Assembly (NCBI GenBank): GCA_900539915.1 | Contig: UQDU01000033.1 | Coordinates: 1 to 23,343 of the forward strand | Origin: an uncultured Bacteroidales bacterium | Lineage (GTDB): Bacteria; Bacteroidota; Bacteroidia; Bacteroidales; Muribaculaceae | Direction: 5' to 3' | DNA: 23,343 nt | In this document: positions 14,898 to 23,241 of the stretch, one piece after another | Layout: each line of letters starts with the position of its first letter | How positions within the stretch are numbered: the first letter of the stretch is position 1 | Notes under the pieces: model-generated | Database searches by the model: none | Told to the model about the DNA's origin: nothing | What the model saw: only the letters and a program-made list of their open reading frames with translations | Made by a program: the position numbers and the translations under genes

Positions 14898-15884
14898 TCA
14901 GGGTATGGTGCGTACCACCGAGTGGCGCAGTATGATGGAGAGCGCGAACAGCCCTATGGCGAGAGCCATCCACAGCATGTAGTCATCCTCGGTGGCCGAG
15001 TAGTTGTGCACATCGAGTTTGGTCTTCTCCATGGAGTCAATTTGGGCGAATATCTCGGCGAGTGCCTTGTTGTCGGTGGCGCGGAAATATTTGCCTCCCG
15101 TGGTGGATGCTATCTTGCGGAGGGTGACTTCATCGATTACCACCGGCATGGGTACATATTCGATGCGGCCGAAAGCGTTCTGCTGCGGAAAGAGGGCGTT
15201 GCCGTTGGTGCCGATGCCTATGGTATATACTTTGATGCCATACTTCTTGGCTATCTCGGCGGCTGTGAGAGGCGCCACGACGCCGGTGTTGTTGCTGCCG
15301 TCGGTCAGGAGTATGATGGCTTTGGATTTGGCTTTGCCCTCACGTATGCGGTTGATTGACGTGGCCAGACCGTCACCTATGGCTGTGCCGTCGGAAATCA
15401 TGCCCATCTTGATGTCATTGATGTAGTTGGAGAGCACGGCGCGGTCATTGGTCATGGGGACGGCTGTGAAACTTTCGCCGGCAAATATGACGACGCCGAT
15501 ATTGTCGCTTTCGCGCCCGGCGATGAATTTCTTGGCTACGCTCTTGGCAGCCTCGAAGCGGTCAGGCTTGAAGTCACGGGCAAGCATACTGCCCGATATA
15601 TCCATGGCTATGACGAGGTCCGAACCGTAGACGCTCGATGCGCTCCAGCTATCACGCTTCTGCGGACGGCACAATACTATGATGAGGCATGCTATGGCGA
15701 GAAGTTTCAGCAGAAAGCACAGATGGAGCAGGTACACTTTCCATGACCGTGGCATCTTGGCGATGGGCTGCAGTGTCGATACTCCGAGCGAGGCGTTGCT
15801 TCGGGGTATTATCCTGACATACCACAATATGATAGGTATGAATATCAGGAACAGCCAGAGATAATGCGGATTAGCGAGCTGCAT
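14898..15884 (-). CDS. batA: BatA: VWA-domain inner-membrane protein
   Basis: A 328-residue paralogue of BatB. It has two N-terminal membrane helices (about 9-27 and 51-71), a VWA domain with an intact metal site (DISGS 95-99, SDGTAIGDG, ILLTDGSNNTG) and a C-terminal helix (YMLWMALAIGLFALSIIL). The family start FANPHYLWLF-like (here LANPHYLWLFLIF) and the CRPQKR following helix two are typical of BatA. It sits 21 bases after the BatX gene and 56 before batB. It is likely to associate with BatB and with the MoxR ATPase. Family assignment is firm, biochemical role inferred. Confidence 0.94.
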   Translation of the reverse strand: MQLANPHYLWLFLIFIPIILWYVRIIPRSNASLGVSTLQPIAKMPRSWKVYLLHLCFLLKLLAIACLIIVLCRPQKRDSWSASSVYGSDLVIAMDISGSMLARDFKPDRFEAAKSVAKKFIAGRESDNIGVVIFAGESFTAVPMTNDRAVLSNYINDIKMGMISDGTAIGDGLATSINRIREGKAKSKAIILLTDGSNNTGVVAPLTAAEIAKKYGIKVYTIGIGTNGNALFPQQNAFGRIEYVPMPVVIDEVTLRKIASTTGGKYFRATDNKALAEIFAQIDSMEKTKLDVHNYSATEDDYMLWMALAIGLFALSIILRHSVVRTIP

Positions 15885-15905
15885 ATCGGGTGGTGAGGGG
15901 TTTTA

Positions 15906-16949
15906 TCAACTTTTTTTAGATGGTTGGGGTGCGGTCTGCTGCGGCATGGATTGAGAGCCGTTGCTTTTGGCGTCAGTGACCGGCTCTACAGGCTTGGTGT
16001 CCTCGACAAACTGCATGGCGTTGTTGAAGGCCTTGACGTTATCGTCGGGCAGCGGACGCTGTGCCGCAAACTTGACGAAATCGGCTATTTCCAGTAGCTG
16101 GCTCATGTGCAGTCGGGGCAGACGTGTGGCCTCGTTGCTTTCAAGGGCGCGCAGTATCTGCGAGGATGTCATCTCCATGGCGTTGATATGGAAACGTTTG
16201 TCAAGATATACGCGCAATATGTCGGTGAGGCGTGTATAGAACTCTTTTTCGCGTCCCTGCTCACACAGGTGCTGTGACCGCAGGTCGTTGAGCGAGCGTA
16301 CAGCCCTTTCATACGGCGGCTCTTCGGGCTTGCTGCGGAGCTTGATGGTGATTTTGCCTTTCTTGGCATAGTGGAAGTACAGGATGATGCCGGCGGCTGC
16401 AAGCACTACTCCCACTATCAGCCAGAACCACCATGTGGTCATAAAATCGGGCAGAAAGTCAAAGAAGCGGTGTTCGCCCTCCTGGGCATCCGCATAATCA
16501 TGGATGGTGGTCAGCGAATCCACGTTGACAGGGATTACTTTCAGCACCGGACGGTCAGAGGCGATGGTGTCGCCCAGAGGGCTGACATAGAGGATGGGCT
16601 TGAGCACATATACTCCGGAGTCAAATGACTGGAGGATTATGCGCCGCTTGATTTCTTCGATTCCGTTGCCGAGGCTTGTGGTGTCGGCAGCCGCTTCGCC
16701 CACTATCTCCACATTGGCTGTCATGGAGTCGGAGGGAATCACGATGCGTCCGCGCTCGGCCGATGGCTTGACCACGGTCACATTGAGTGACGTGACGCGC
16801 CCCATCATAAGTGTCGCCGAATCGAGCTTCGACTCTATTCGGACGTTTTGTCCGTGCATATACGGCACCGCCGTTAACATGACAGCCACGCCTGTGGCTT
16901 TGAGCAGCGAGCGCCAGGGGCTTATATGACGGAGGGATGTTGTCGACAT
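15906..16949 (-). CDS. Bat-operon membrane protein ('BatX'), unassigned function
   Basis: A 347-residue protein that occupies the slot between the DUF58 gene and batA, as in other Bacteroidales Bat operons. It has an N-terminal hydrophobic segment (about 17-31), probably a signal anchor or peptide ending near MHGQN. A beta-rich exported part follows (about 35-150), then one membrane helix (WWFWLIVGVVLAAAGIILYF, 173-192), and a cytosolic basic and helical tail with EFYTRLTDILRVYLDKRF (236-253), ILRALESNEATRLP and IADFVKFA. The layout is that of a BatD-like protein reduced to a single N-terminal repeat. The C-terminal part ends in a low-complexity stretch rich in Pro, Gln and Ser. Likely a subunit linking the exported VWA complex to cytosolic MoxR; not proved. 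Confidence 0.85.
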   Translation of the reverse strand: MSTTSLRHISPWRSLLKATGVAVMLTAVPYMHGQNVRIESKLDSATLMMGRVTSLNVTVVKPSAERGRIVIPSDSMTANVEIVGEAAADTTSLGNGIEEIKRRIILQSFDSGVYVLKPILYVSPLGDTIASDRPVLKVIPVNVDSLTTIHDYADAQEGEHRFFDFLPDFMTTWWFWLIVGVVLAAAGIILYFHYAKKGKITIKLRSKPEEPPYERAVRSLNDLRSQHLCEQGREKEFYTRLTDILRVYLDKRFHINAMEMTSSQILRALESNEATRLPRLHMSQLLEIADFVKFAAQRPLPDDNVKAFNNAMQFVEDTKPVEPVTDAKSNGSQSMPQQTAPQPSKKS

Positions 16950-17037
16950 ATCTTGTGGAAAAGCTTATTGTGCGTCAGAAAATCAATGATTGAGTGGGGT
17001 AGGGCATCAGAGGGGAAAATGCGGCAACGGCAGCTGG

Positions 17038-17916
17038 TCAGCGTCCGGCTCCACGGCGTTTGAACAGCCCCATGAGCGCTTTGACGAAATCTTCGTCGGT
17101 GGCTATGGAGGCCATGTCGATGCGTGAGCGTTTGAACACTGCGTCCATGCGCTGCTGGCGTTCATACCACCAGCGTCCGTAGGCTTTGCGTACAGCCGAG
17201 CTTGACGTGTCGACCCACTTCTCGGCTCCTGTCTCCAGGTCGTGCATGCGTATCAGTCCCACCGGGGGGAGCGATGTGTCACGTTTGTCATAGACCTGTA
17301 TGCCTATGACATCGTGGCGGTTTGATGCTATCGACAGTGCTTGTGAATAGTCGTGGGTGTCTATGAAGTCGCTTATAAGGAAGGTGGTGGTACGTTTCTT
17401 CAGGGCGTCGGTGAAATATCGCAGGGCTGCTGCTATGTCAGTGCCTACTCCCTGGGGCTGGAAGTCCAGAAGCTCACGGATGATGAAAAGCACATGGCGG
17501 CGTCCCTTTTTGGGAGGGATGAATTTCTCTATGCGGTCAGAGAAAAACAGCACGCCTATCTTGTCGTTGTTGGTGATGGCGCTGTAGGCTATCGTGGCTG
17601 CTATCTCGGCCATGATTTCGCGCTTCTCCTCGCCCACGGCTCCGAACAGGCGGCTGTGGGAGACATCGACCAGCAGCATGACGGTGAGCTCGCGTTCTTC
17701 CTCGTAGACCTTGACATATGGCTTGTTGTGTCGGGCGGTCACGTTCCAGTCGATGTCACGTATGTCATCGCCATACTGGTAATCGCGTACCTCGGCAAAG
17801 GTCATGCCGCGGCCTTTGAAGGCGCTGTGGTATTCGCCTGCAAATATGTTTTGCGACAAGCCCCGAGTCTTGATCTCGATCTTGCGTACCTTTTTGAGTA
17901 GTTCGTTGGCTTCCAT
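17038..17916 (-). CDS. DUF58 domain protein (VWA-like), MoxR partner
   Basis: A 292-residue soluble protein. The DUF58 signature is clear: GRGMTFAEVRDYQYGDD (35-51), DIRDIDWNVTARHNKPYVK (51-69) and YEEERELTVMLLVDVSHS (71-88). A VWA-like metal site DVSHS (84-88) lies within it, and GVGTDIAAALRYF supplies the later motif. There is no signal peptide or membrane helix. It sits 23 bases after moxR and is co-transcribed with it. MoxR-DUF58 pairs are common across bacteria; the ATPase is thought to act on or with VWA proteins. It probably acts in the cytoplasm as an adaptor for the Bat complex. It is the first member after moxR in this operon. Confidence 0.93.
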   Translation of the reverse strand: MEANELLKKVRKIEIKTRGLSQNIFAGEYHSAFKGRGMTFAEVRDYQYGDDIRDIDWNVTARHNKPYVKVYEEERELTVMLLVDVSHSRLFGAVGEEKREIMAEIAATIAYSAITNNDKIGVLFFSDRIEKFIPPKKGRRHVLFIIRELLDFQPQGVGTDIAAALRYFTDALKKRTTTFLISDFIDTHDYSQALSIASNRHDVIGIQVYDKRDTSLPPVGLIRMHDLETGAEKWVDTSSSAVRKAYGRWWYERQQRMDAVFKRSRIDMASIATDEDFVKALMGLFKRRGAGR

Positions 17917-17939
17917 ACTATGAATGCCGAGGCACGGGG

Positions 17940-18935
<996 letters not shown>

Positions 18936-19036
18936 AATTAGAGTTTTTTCCTATGGTGATTGTATTTTTAGATGTCTGTCAGTGGCGGTCAGTCGTCCAT
19001 CCGGTACGTATTCCATGACCGTGATAAGAGGGATAA

Positions 19037-19057
19037 GGTTATGGATAAGCCATAACC
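19037..19057. promoter_or_regulatory. Perfect inverted repeat at the predicted moxR transcript 5' end
   Basis: ggttatgg (19037-19044) and ccataacc (19050-19057) form an 8-bp perfect stem with a 5-base loop. Measured from the -7 box at 19062-19069, transcription would start at about 19055-19057, so the hairpin would begin at or within a base or two of +1. It could be an RNA 5' stabiliser or a DNA operator overlapping the start site. Confidence 0.55.
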
Positions 19058-19061
19058 GACA

Positions 19062-19069
19062 CAAAATTA
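19062..19069 (-). promoter_or_regulatory. -7 box (TAATTTTG) of the moxR-bat operon
   Basis: On the minus strand the bases read TAATTTTG, matching TAnnTTTG. No clear TTTG -33 box appears 19-21 bases upstream. The leader to the moxR ATG at 18935 is about 120 bases and holds no other candidate box. Upstream of this box the sequence is A/T-rich up to the palindromic repeat at 19217. Confidence 0.55.
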
Positions 19070-19216
19070 GACTTTATAACAATTTCCCTGTACGCGCAGA
19101 TTGTTAAATTTATTTATTTAAAGTTGCGTACTCCAAATGTTTAATCTTTTTTCAGTAAAATGCCGCGAATCCCTATGCTTTGTCACAAGCTGTCTCAGTG
19201 TGTGTCGCAATGTCCC

Positions 19217-19365
19217 CTAACTTAAGTTCGTTATTGCTTTAATGATGTTGTTATGCAGTAGGGACATGCCATGGCATGTCGCCTAAAGCCATGCTGATTA
19301 GGGTTTTGCATTAGCAGACATGCCATGGCATGTCCCTACTGCGATGATTGCATTCCTTAAGTTAG
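19217..19365. repeat. 149-bp nested palindromic repeat (element B)
   Basis: Outer 10-base arms ctaacttaag (19217-19226) and cttaagttag (19356-19365) are perfect inverted repeats. A second, perfect 26-base inverted pair lies at 19255-19280 and 19317-19342. Each of these contains the 16-base palindrome acatgccatggcatgt. The centre (19282-19316) is the module shared with 8514-8548. The whole can fold into a long hairpin or cruciform and resembles a miniature inverted-repeat element, though no target duplication was identified. It lies 36 bases beyond the stop of the HU-LysM gene and may terminate that operon. Confidence 0.8.
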
Positions 19366-19401
19366 CGGCATTGGTGTGTATCGGGGCATTTGCTCCGTCG
19401 G

Positions 19402-20442
19402 TTACTGGAATCGGGCGTAGATTTCGGAGGCGAGCTGTTTGGCTTGCCTGATGTCGTCGGGATTGGATGGATTGGCAGGGATGGATGCCGGGGTGGGTAT
19501 CTGGACTACGGTGCCGGGGAGGGTGCGTTCGGGATGCCCGAGTATCTCCTTGTTGGCTTCGTAGATATACACCCAGAAATTCCTGTCGCCATAGTAGTCT
19601 TTGGCCATGTGGGTGATATATCTTTTGACAGTCACTGTGTCGGAGCACAATATGGCCGGCTGTGTGGCGTATTCATCAACGGTGGCGGCTGCTTCAATGT
19701 CTTCGGTCACGGAGGGGATTGAATCGGTATATTCGGCAGCTTCTTCGTATCCTTCGCTATAATCTTCTGACATCCAGCGTGATGTATATATCAATGCCGC
19801 TGCAAGGTAGCCTATCACCGCACCTATGGCGATACCGGCGCACAGCCAACCGAATCTATATTGGCGCGACGGATGCGCTGGGGCGGTGGGAATCACAGGG
19901 GAGACAATGGACGGAATGGATGGCTCGATGCTGACGTCGGTCGTTTCCGGCTTTTCCGGGATGTTGGTGGGTCCTTGTGTCGGTTCTTCCGGGGCTTTTT
20001 GTGCTGCCACGGCCTCCACTTCATCCTCTGTGGGGGTTGGATGTGGAGATTGAGGTGCGGATACAGGGCTTTCGGACTGGGTGTCGGCTGGCTCGTCGGC
20101 GTTTTCGGCGACGGCCTCGGAGGCCTGTGGAGAGGCCACCTCTGATTGGGCGATGTCAATGGCGGCTTCGCCATCAAGTTCAATCGGCTCAAACATGGCA
20201 AACGGCTCATTGACTGCGTCGGCGAAACTGTCGTCAGGCGCAAACATGACCGACGGTTTGCCGTCGGCTTCTATGATGGCAAAGGTGCCTATGCCGGGTA
20301 AATGGGCTTTCTCGCCCGAGGCAAGCAGCCCCTTTATATGGTCAGTCAGAGAGGTTATGAACGATTGGGCATCATCCATGGAGATGTCGGCCGAAGCGGC
20401 CACCATCTGGGCAAACTGCTGCAAAGTAAGGGTGTTGTTCAT
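19402..20442 (-). CDS. Membrane protein: HU-like domain, TM helix, LysM-like domain
   Basis: A 346-residue fusion protein. The ATG at 20442 is chosen because residues 1-65 then read as an HU/IHF-like DNA-binding fold (TLQQFAQMVAASADISMDDA, LTDHIKGLLASGEKAHLPGI, GTFAIIEADG); a longer in-frame start would run into the upstream HU gene. The long beta-arm of true HU is missing. Residues 95-190 are an acidic Pro/Glu/Ala linker. One membrane helix follows (198-220), then a short acidic stretch and a LysM-like fold (268-317: VTVKRYITHMAKDYYGDRNFW, IYEANKEIL, LPGTVVQIPTP). The topology suggests HU in the cytoplasm and LysM in the periplasm, where it would touch peptidoglycan. It sits 13 bases after an HU gene. 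Compare the Bacteroidota HU-CCDC81/SPOR proteins; DNA binding is not shown. Confidence 0.82.
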   Translation of the reverse strand: MNNTLTLQQFAQMVAASADISMDDAQSFITSLTDHIKGLLASGEKAHLPGIGTFAIIEADGKPSVMFAPDDSFADAVNEPFAMFEPIELDGEAAIDIAQSEVASPQASEAVAENADEPADTQSESPVSAPQSPHPTPTEDEVEAVAAQKAPEEPTQGPTNIPEKPETTDVSIEPSIPSIVSPVIPTAPAHPSRQYRFGWLCAGIAIGAVIGYLAAALIYTSRWMSEDYSEGYEEAAEYTDSIPSVTEDIEAAATVDEYATQPAILCSDTVTVKRYITHMAKDYYGDRNFWVYIYEANKEILGHPERTLPGTVVQIPTPASIPANPSNPDDIRQAKQLASEIYARFQ

Positions 20443-20455
20443 AACCGTGGTGGTG

Positions 20456-20722
20456 TTACATGCTCTTGTTGATGCTCTTGATAAGCGAGGTGCTGCCCTT
20501 GAATCCCATCGACAAACGTGGGGGCAGGAGTATCTGACGTCCTGTGGAGAGGTCGCGGTCCACACGCTCGTCGTCTTTGACAGTCTCGAATGTCCCGAAC
20601 CCGGGCAGAGCTACGGAGTCGCCCTGCAAGGCACACTTCACGAGGCTGTCACGCATGGCGTCAAGCAGCGCGGATGCTCGTTCTTGCGTCAGGCCTGTCT
20701 TGTCAAGAAATTGCTGGTCCAT
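20456..20722 (-). CDS. HU/IHF-family DNA-binding protein with altered arm
   Basis: An 88-residue protein of the HU family. N-terminal helices (LTQERASALLDAMRDSLVKC) are followed by VALPGFGTFE (38-46), the fold's hallmark, and a C-terminal FKGSTSLIKSIN. The beta-arm differs from canonical HU: where most members carry R-N-P, this one has R56-D57-L58, so the DNA-intercalating proline is gone, and the arm is more acidic (KDDERVDRD). It therefore may bind DNA weakly or bind a protein partner. It lies 13 bases upstream of the HU-TM-LysM gene and 16 downstream of a glycosyltransferase gene, so it is co-transcribed and could heterodimerise with the membrane-bound HU domain. Family call firm; function inferred. 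Confidence 0.87.
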   Translation of the reverse strand: MDQQFLDKTGLTQERASALLDAMRDSLVKCALQGDSVALPGFGTFETVKDDERVDRDLSTGRQILLPPRLSMGFKGSTSLIKSINKSM

Positions 20723-20738
20723 GTGATGGTCTACGGGG

Positions 20739-21689
20739 CTAATCTATCAGTTTGTCGCGCAGGGCATAGCGTGGACGCCCTTTGACTTCTGTAAATATCT
20801 TGCCGATATACTCCCCGACTATGCCGATGGCTATGAGTATGAGGCTGCCGAGAAACCATACTGACAGCATGATGGATGCCCAGCCTGATATCGTCTCGCG
20901 GAAGAAGTGGGAGTAGAGCACATATGCGCCCACAAGCAGATCTATGGCGAGAAGCAGCAGTCCTACAAAGAATATCCATCTCATCGGCCTGGCCGAGAAG
21001 CTCGTTATGCCGTCGATGGAGAAGCTGAGCATCTTCTTCAGCGGATACTTTGACTCGCCGGCCACACGTGACGCACGGCTGTAGGTCACGATGGCGGTGT
21101 CAAGACCTATCTGTGGGACGATGCCGCGCAAAAACAGATTGCTTTCGCCGTAGGCTTCAAGCAGGTTGAGTGCGCGGTTTGACATAAGGCGGTAGTCGGC
21201 ATGGTCATACACGGTCTCAAGCCCCATGGATTTCTGGAACGAGTAGAACGCGTGGGCCGTGTTGCGCTTAAACCATGTGTCGGTCTGCCGGCTGCTGCGC
21301 ACGCCATAGACGATTTCTTTGCCTTTGAGATATTCCTTGACCATCTCCCTGATAGCTTCCGGATCATCCTGGAGGTCTGCGTCGATAGATACCGCCGCGT
21401 CGCAATGGTCTTTCACTTCCATCAGTCCGGCCAGCAGGGCATACTGATGGCCGCGGTTGTGGGCGAGCGATATTCCCTTGATGCGGCGGTCGGAGGCATG
21501 CAGCTCGGAGATGACACGCCATGTGGCGTCACGGCTGCCGTCGTTGCTGCACATCACGTAGCTTGCAGCGTCAATCAGGCCGTCGGCCTGCATGCTGTCA
21601 AGCAGTCCGAGCAGTCGGGCTGCGGTGATGGGCAGGGCCTCCTCCTCGTTGTAACAGGGGATGACTATGGCTATTACAGGGGCTTTCAT
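20739..21689 (-). CDS. Polyprenyl-phosphate-type GT2 glycosyltransferase (GtrB/DPM-like)
   Basis: A 316-residue membrane-bound GT2. Its N-terminal catalytic part has IAIVIPCYNEEEALP (6-20), SNDGSRD (48-54), LAHNRGHQYALLAG (75-88) and the metal site DADLQDDPE (103-111). The acceptor loop FKRNTAHAFYSF follows. Two C-terminal helices (238-260 and 272-294) match GtrB- and DPM-like enzymes that load a sugar on undecaprenyl phosphate at the inner membrane. The protein ends GRPRYALRDKLID, a usual family tail. It is 25 bases after proS and 16 before the HU gene. The product, possibly undecaprenyl-phosphate-linked glucose or a similar sugar, cannot be identified, and no flippase or acceptor transferase is encoded in the window. 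Confidence 0.92.
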   Translation of the reverse strand: MKAPVIAIVIPCYNEEEALPITAARLLGLLDSMQADGLIDAASYVMCSNDGSRDATWRVISELHASDRRIKGISLAHNRGHQYALLAGLMEVKDHCDAAVSIDADLQDDPEAIREMVKEYLKGKEIVYGVRSSRQTDTWFKRNTAHAFYSFQKSMGLETVYDHADYRLMSNRALNLLEAYGESNLFLRGIVPQIGLDTAIVTYSRASRVAGESKYPLKKMLSFSIDGITSFSARPMRWIFFVGLLLLAIDLLVGAYVLYSHFFRETISGWASIMLSVWFLGSLILIAIGIVGEYIGKIFTEVKGRPRYALRDKLID

Positions 21690-21714
21690 AGAGGAATGAG
21701 TGACTGCTGTCAGA

Positions 21715-23193
21715 TTAATATGCTCTGGCGAAGATTACGCGCTGTTTTGAGGGCTTGCCGGTGACCATGCACTTGCCGGGTGTGGTGTCCCCTTCCAGAG
21801 GGATGCAGCGGATAGTTGCCTTGGTCTCCTCCTTGATGAGGTCTTCGGTTTCAGGTGTGCCGTCCCAGTGGGCGAGGATGAAGCCGCCCTTTTCGATTTC
21901 TACCTTGAACTCATCGTAAGTCTCAACGGTGCGGGTCATGGATTCGCGGAGCTTGAGGGCTTTTTGGAAGATGTTTTTCTGGATGTCCTCAAGCAGATTC
22001 TGCACATAGTCCTCGATGCCGTCAAGTGGCACTACGGTTTTCTCAAGGGTGTCACGGCGCATCACCTCTATGGTGCCGTTGGCTATGTCACGGGCACCGA
22101 GCACGAGGCGTACAGGTACTCCCTTAAGCTCGTAGTCGGCAAATTTGAAGCCGGGACGCTTGTTGTCGGCGTTGTCGTATTTCACTGATATTTCGCGTGC
22201 ACGCAGATTGTTGACGATAGGCTCTACAACCTTGTCGACTTCGGCAAGCTGGTCGGCATTTTTTGACACCGGGATTATCACCACCTGGATGGGGGCGAGG
22301 TGCGGAGGCAGCACGAGACCGTTGTCATCGCTGTGTGTCATAATGAGCGCACCCATCAGACGTGTGGATACGCCCCATGAGCTGGCCCACACATATTCGG
22401 GCTTGTTGTCTTTGTTGACAAATGTCACATCGAAAGCCTTGGCGAAGTTCTGGCCGAGGAAGTGGCTTGTGCCGCTCTGCAGGGCCTTGCCGTCTTGCAT
22501 CATCGCTTCGATGGTGTATGTGTTGAGTGCTCCGGCGAAGCGTTCGTTGGCGCTTTTCACACCCTTGATTACGGGGACTGCCATGAAATTTTCGGCAAAA
22601 TCGGCATACACGTTGAGCATCTGCACTGTGCGCGCTTCGGCCTCCTCGGCTGTGGCGTGGGCGGTGTGGCCTTCCTGCCATAGGAACTCTGCGGTGCGGA
22701 GGAACATGCGTGTACGCATCTCCCAGCGCATCACGTTGGCCCACTGGTTACACAGGATAGGCAGGTCGCGATAGCTCTGTATCCAATTCTTATATGTGCC
22801 CCATATGATGGTCTCGGAGGTGGGACGCACTATAAGCTCCTCTTCGAGCCGGGCATCGGGGTCTACGATGACGCCGTTGCCGTTGGGGTCGTTTTTGAGG
22901 CGGTAGTGGGTTACTACGGCGCACTCTTTGGCAAAACCTTCTACGTGTTCGGCCTCGCGGCAGAGGAAAGATTTGGGTATGAGAAGGGGGAAATAGGCGT
23001 TTTGCACACCGGTAGCCTTGAACATCTTGTCAAGTGTGTGCTGCATCTTCTCCCAGATGGCATAGCCATAGGGCTTTATAACCATACATCCGCGCACAGC
23101 CGACTGCTCTGCGAGGTCTGCCTTCACTACGAGTTCATTGTACCAGCGAGAATAATCCTCGCTGCGCTTGGTGAGATCTTTGAGTTCTGCCAT
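21715..23193 (-). CDS. proS: Prolyl-tRNA synthetase (eukaryote-like type)
   Basis: A 492-residue class II aminoacyl-tRNA synthetase that charges tRNA-Pro with proline in the cytoplasm. Visible marks: the motif 1 region GCMVIKPYGYAIWEKM, VRPTSETIIW (122-131), motif 2 TRMFLRTAEFLWQEGHTAHA (161-180) and motif 3 SSWGVSTRLMGALIM, then the anticodon-binding domain PIQVVIIPV and the C-terminal tail ending RVIFARAY, which is the signature end of this branch. It has no editing insertion between motifs 2 and 3, which fits the archaeal/eukaryote-like ProRS rather than the long bacterial type. The length is usual for this branch (about 490). It is the first gene of a leftward operon with the GT2, HU and HU-LysM genes. 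Confidence 0.97.
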   Translation of the reverse strand: MAELKDLTKRSEDYSRWYNELVVKADLAEQSAVRGCMVIKPYGYAIWEKMQHTLDKMFKATGVQNAYFPLLIPKSFLCREAEHVEGFAKECAVVTHYRLKNDPNGNGVIVDPDARLEEELIVRPTSETIIWGTYKNWIQSYRDLPILCNQWANVMRWEMRTRMFLRTAEFLWQEGHTAHATAEEAEARTVQMLNVYADFAENFMAVPVIKGVKSANERFAGALNTYTIEAMMQDGKALQSGTSHFLGQNFAKAFDVTFVNKDNKPEYVWASSWGVSTRLMGALIMTHSDDNGLVLPPHLAPIQVVIIPVSKNADQLAEVDKVVEPIVNNLRAREISVKYDNADNKRPGFKFADYELKGVPVRLVLGARDIANGTIEVMRRDTLEKTVVPLDGIEDYVQNLLEDIQKNIFQKALKLRESMTRTVETYDEFKVEIEKGGFILAHWDGTPETEDLIKEETKATIRCIPLEGDTTPGKCMVTGKPSKQRVIFARAY

Positions 23194-23233
23194 TATATTA
23201 TTGTGATGTTTTTGTTAATCTTGATGATTCCCA

Positions 23234-23241
23234 CAAAGTTA
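23234..23241 (-). promoter_or_regulatory. -7 box (TAACTTTG) upstream of proS
   Basis: On the minus strand the bases read TAACTTTG, matching TAnnTTTG. A start near 23228 would leave a leader of about 35 bases to the ATG at 23193. About 20 bases upstream lies TGTTGG, at best a partial -33 element. Sequence from 23270 to the window end shows no other feature I can name. Confidence 0.55.

Noticed and set aside
13789..15884. Possible recent tandem duplication of batA and batB
   Set aside because: The two VWA proteins are standard separate members of the operon and differ strongly outside the metal-site motifs.
18936..19036. Possible riboswitch in the moxR leader
   Set aside because: Apart from the hairpin at the 5' end I saw no conserved aptamer-like pattern in the leader.
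19217..19365. Possible insertion sequence
   Set aside because: Terminal inverted repeats are present but there is no transposase and the unit is only 149 bp; called a repeat instead.
20443..20565. N-terminal extension of the HU-LysM protein by 41 residues
   Set aside because: It overlaps the upstream HU gene and lacks domain similarity; the HU fold begins at the ATG at 20442.
20081..20785. Rightward 234-residue frame across the two HU genes
   Set aside because: It spans the junction of two well-supported leftward genes and shows no domain or promoter.
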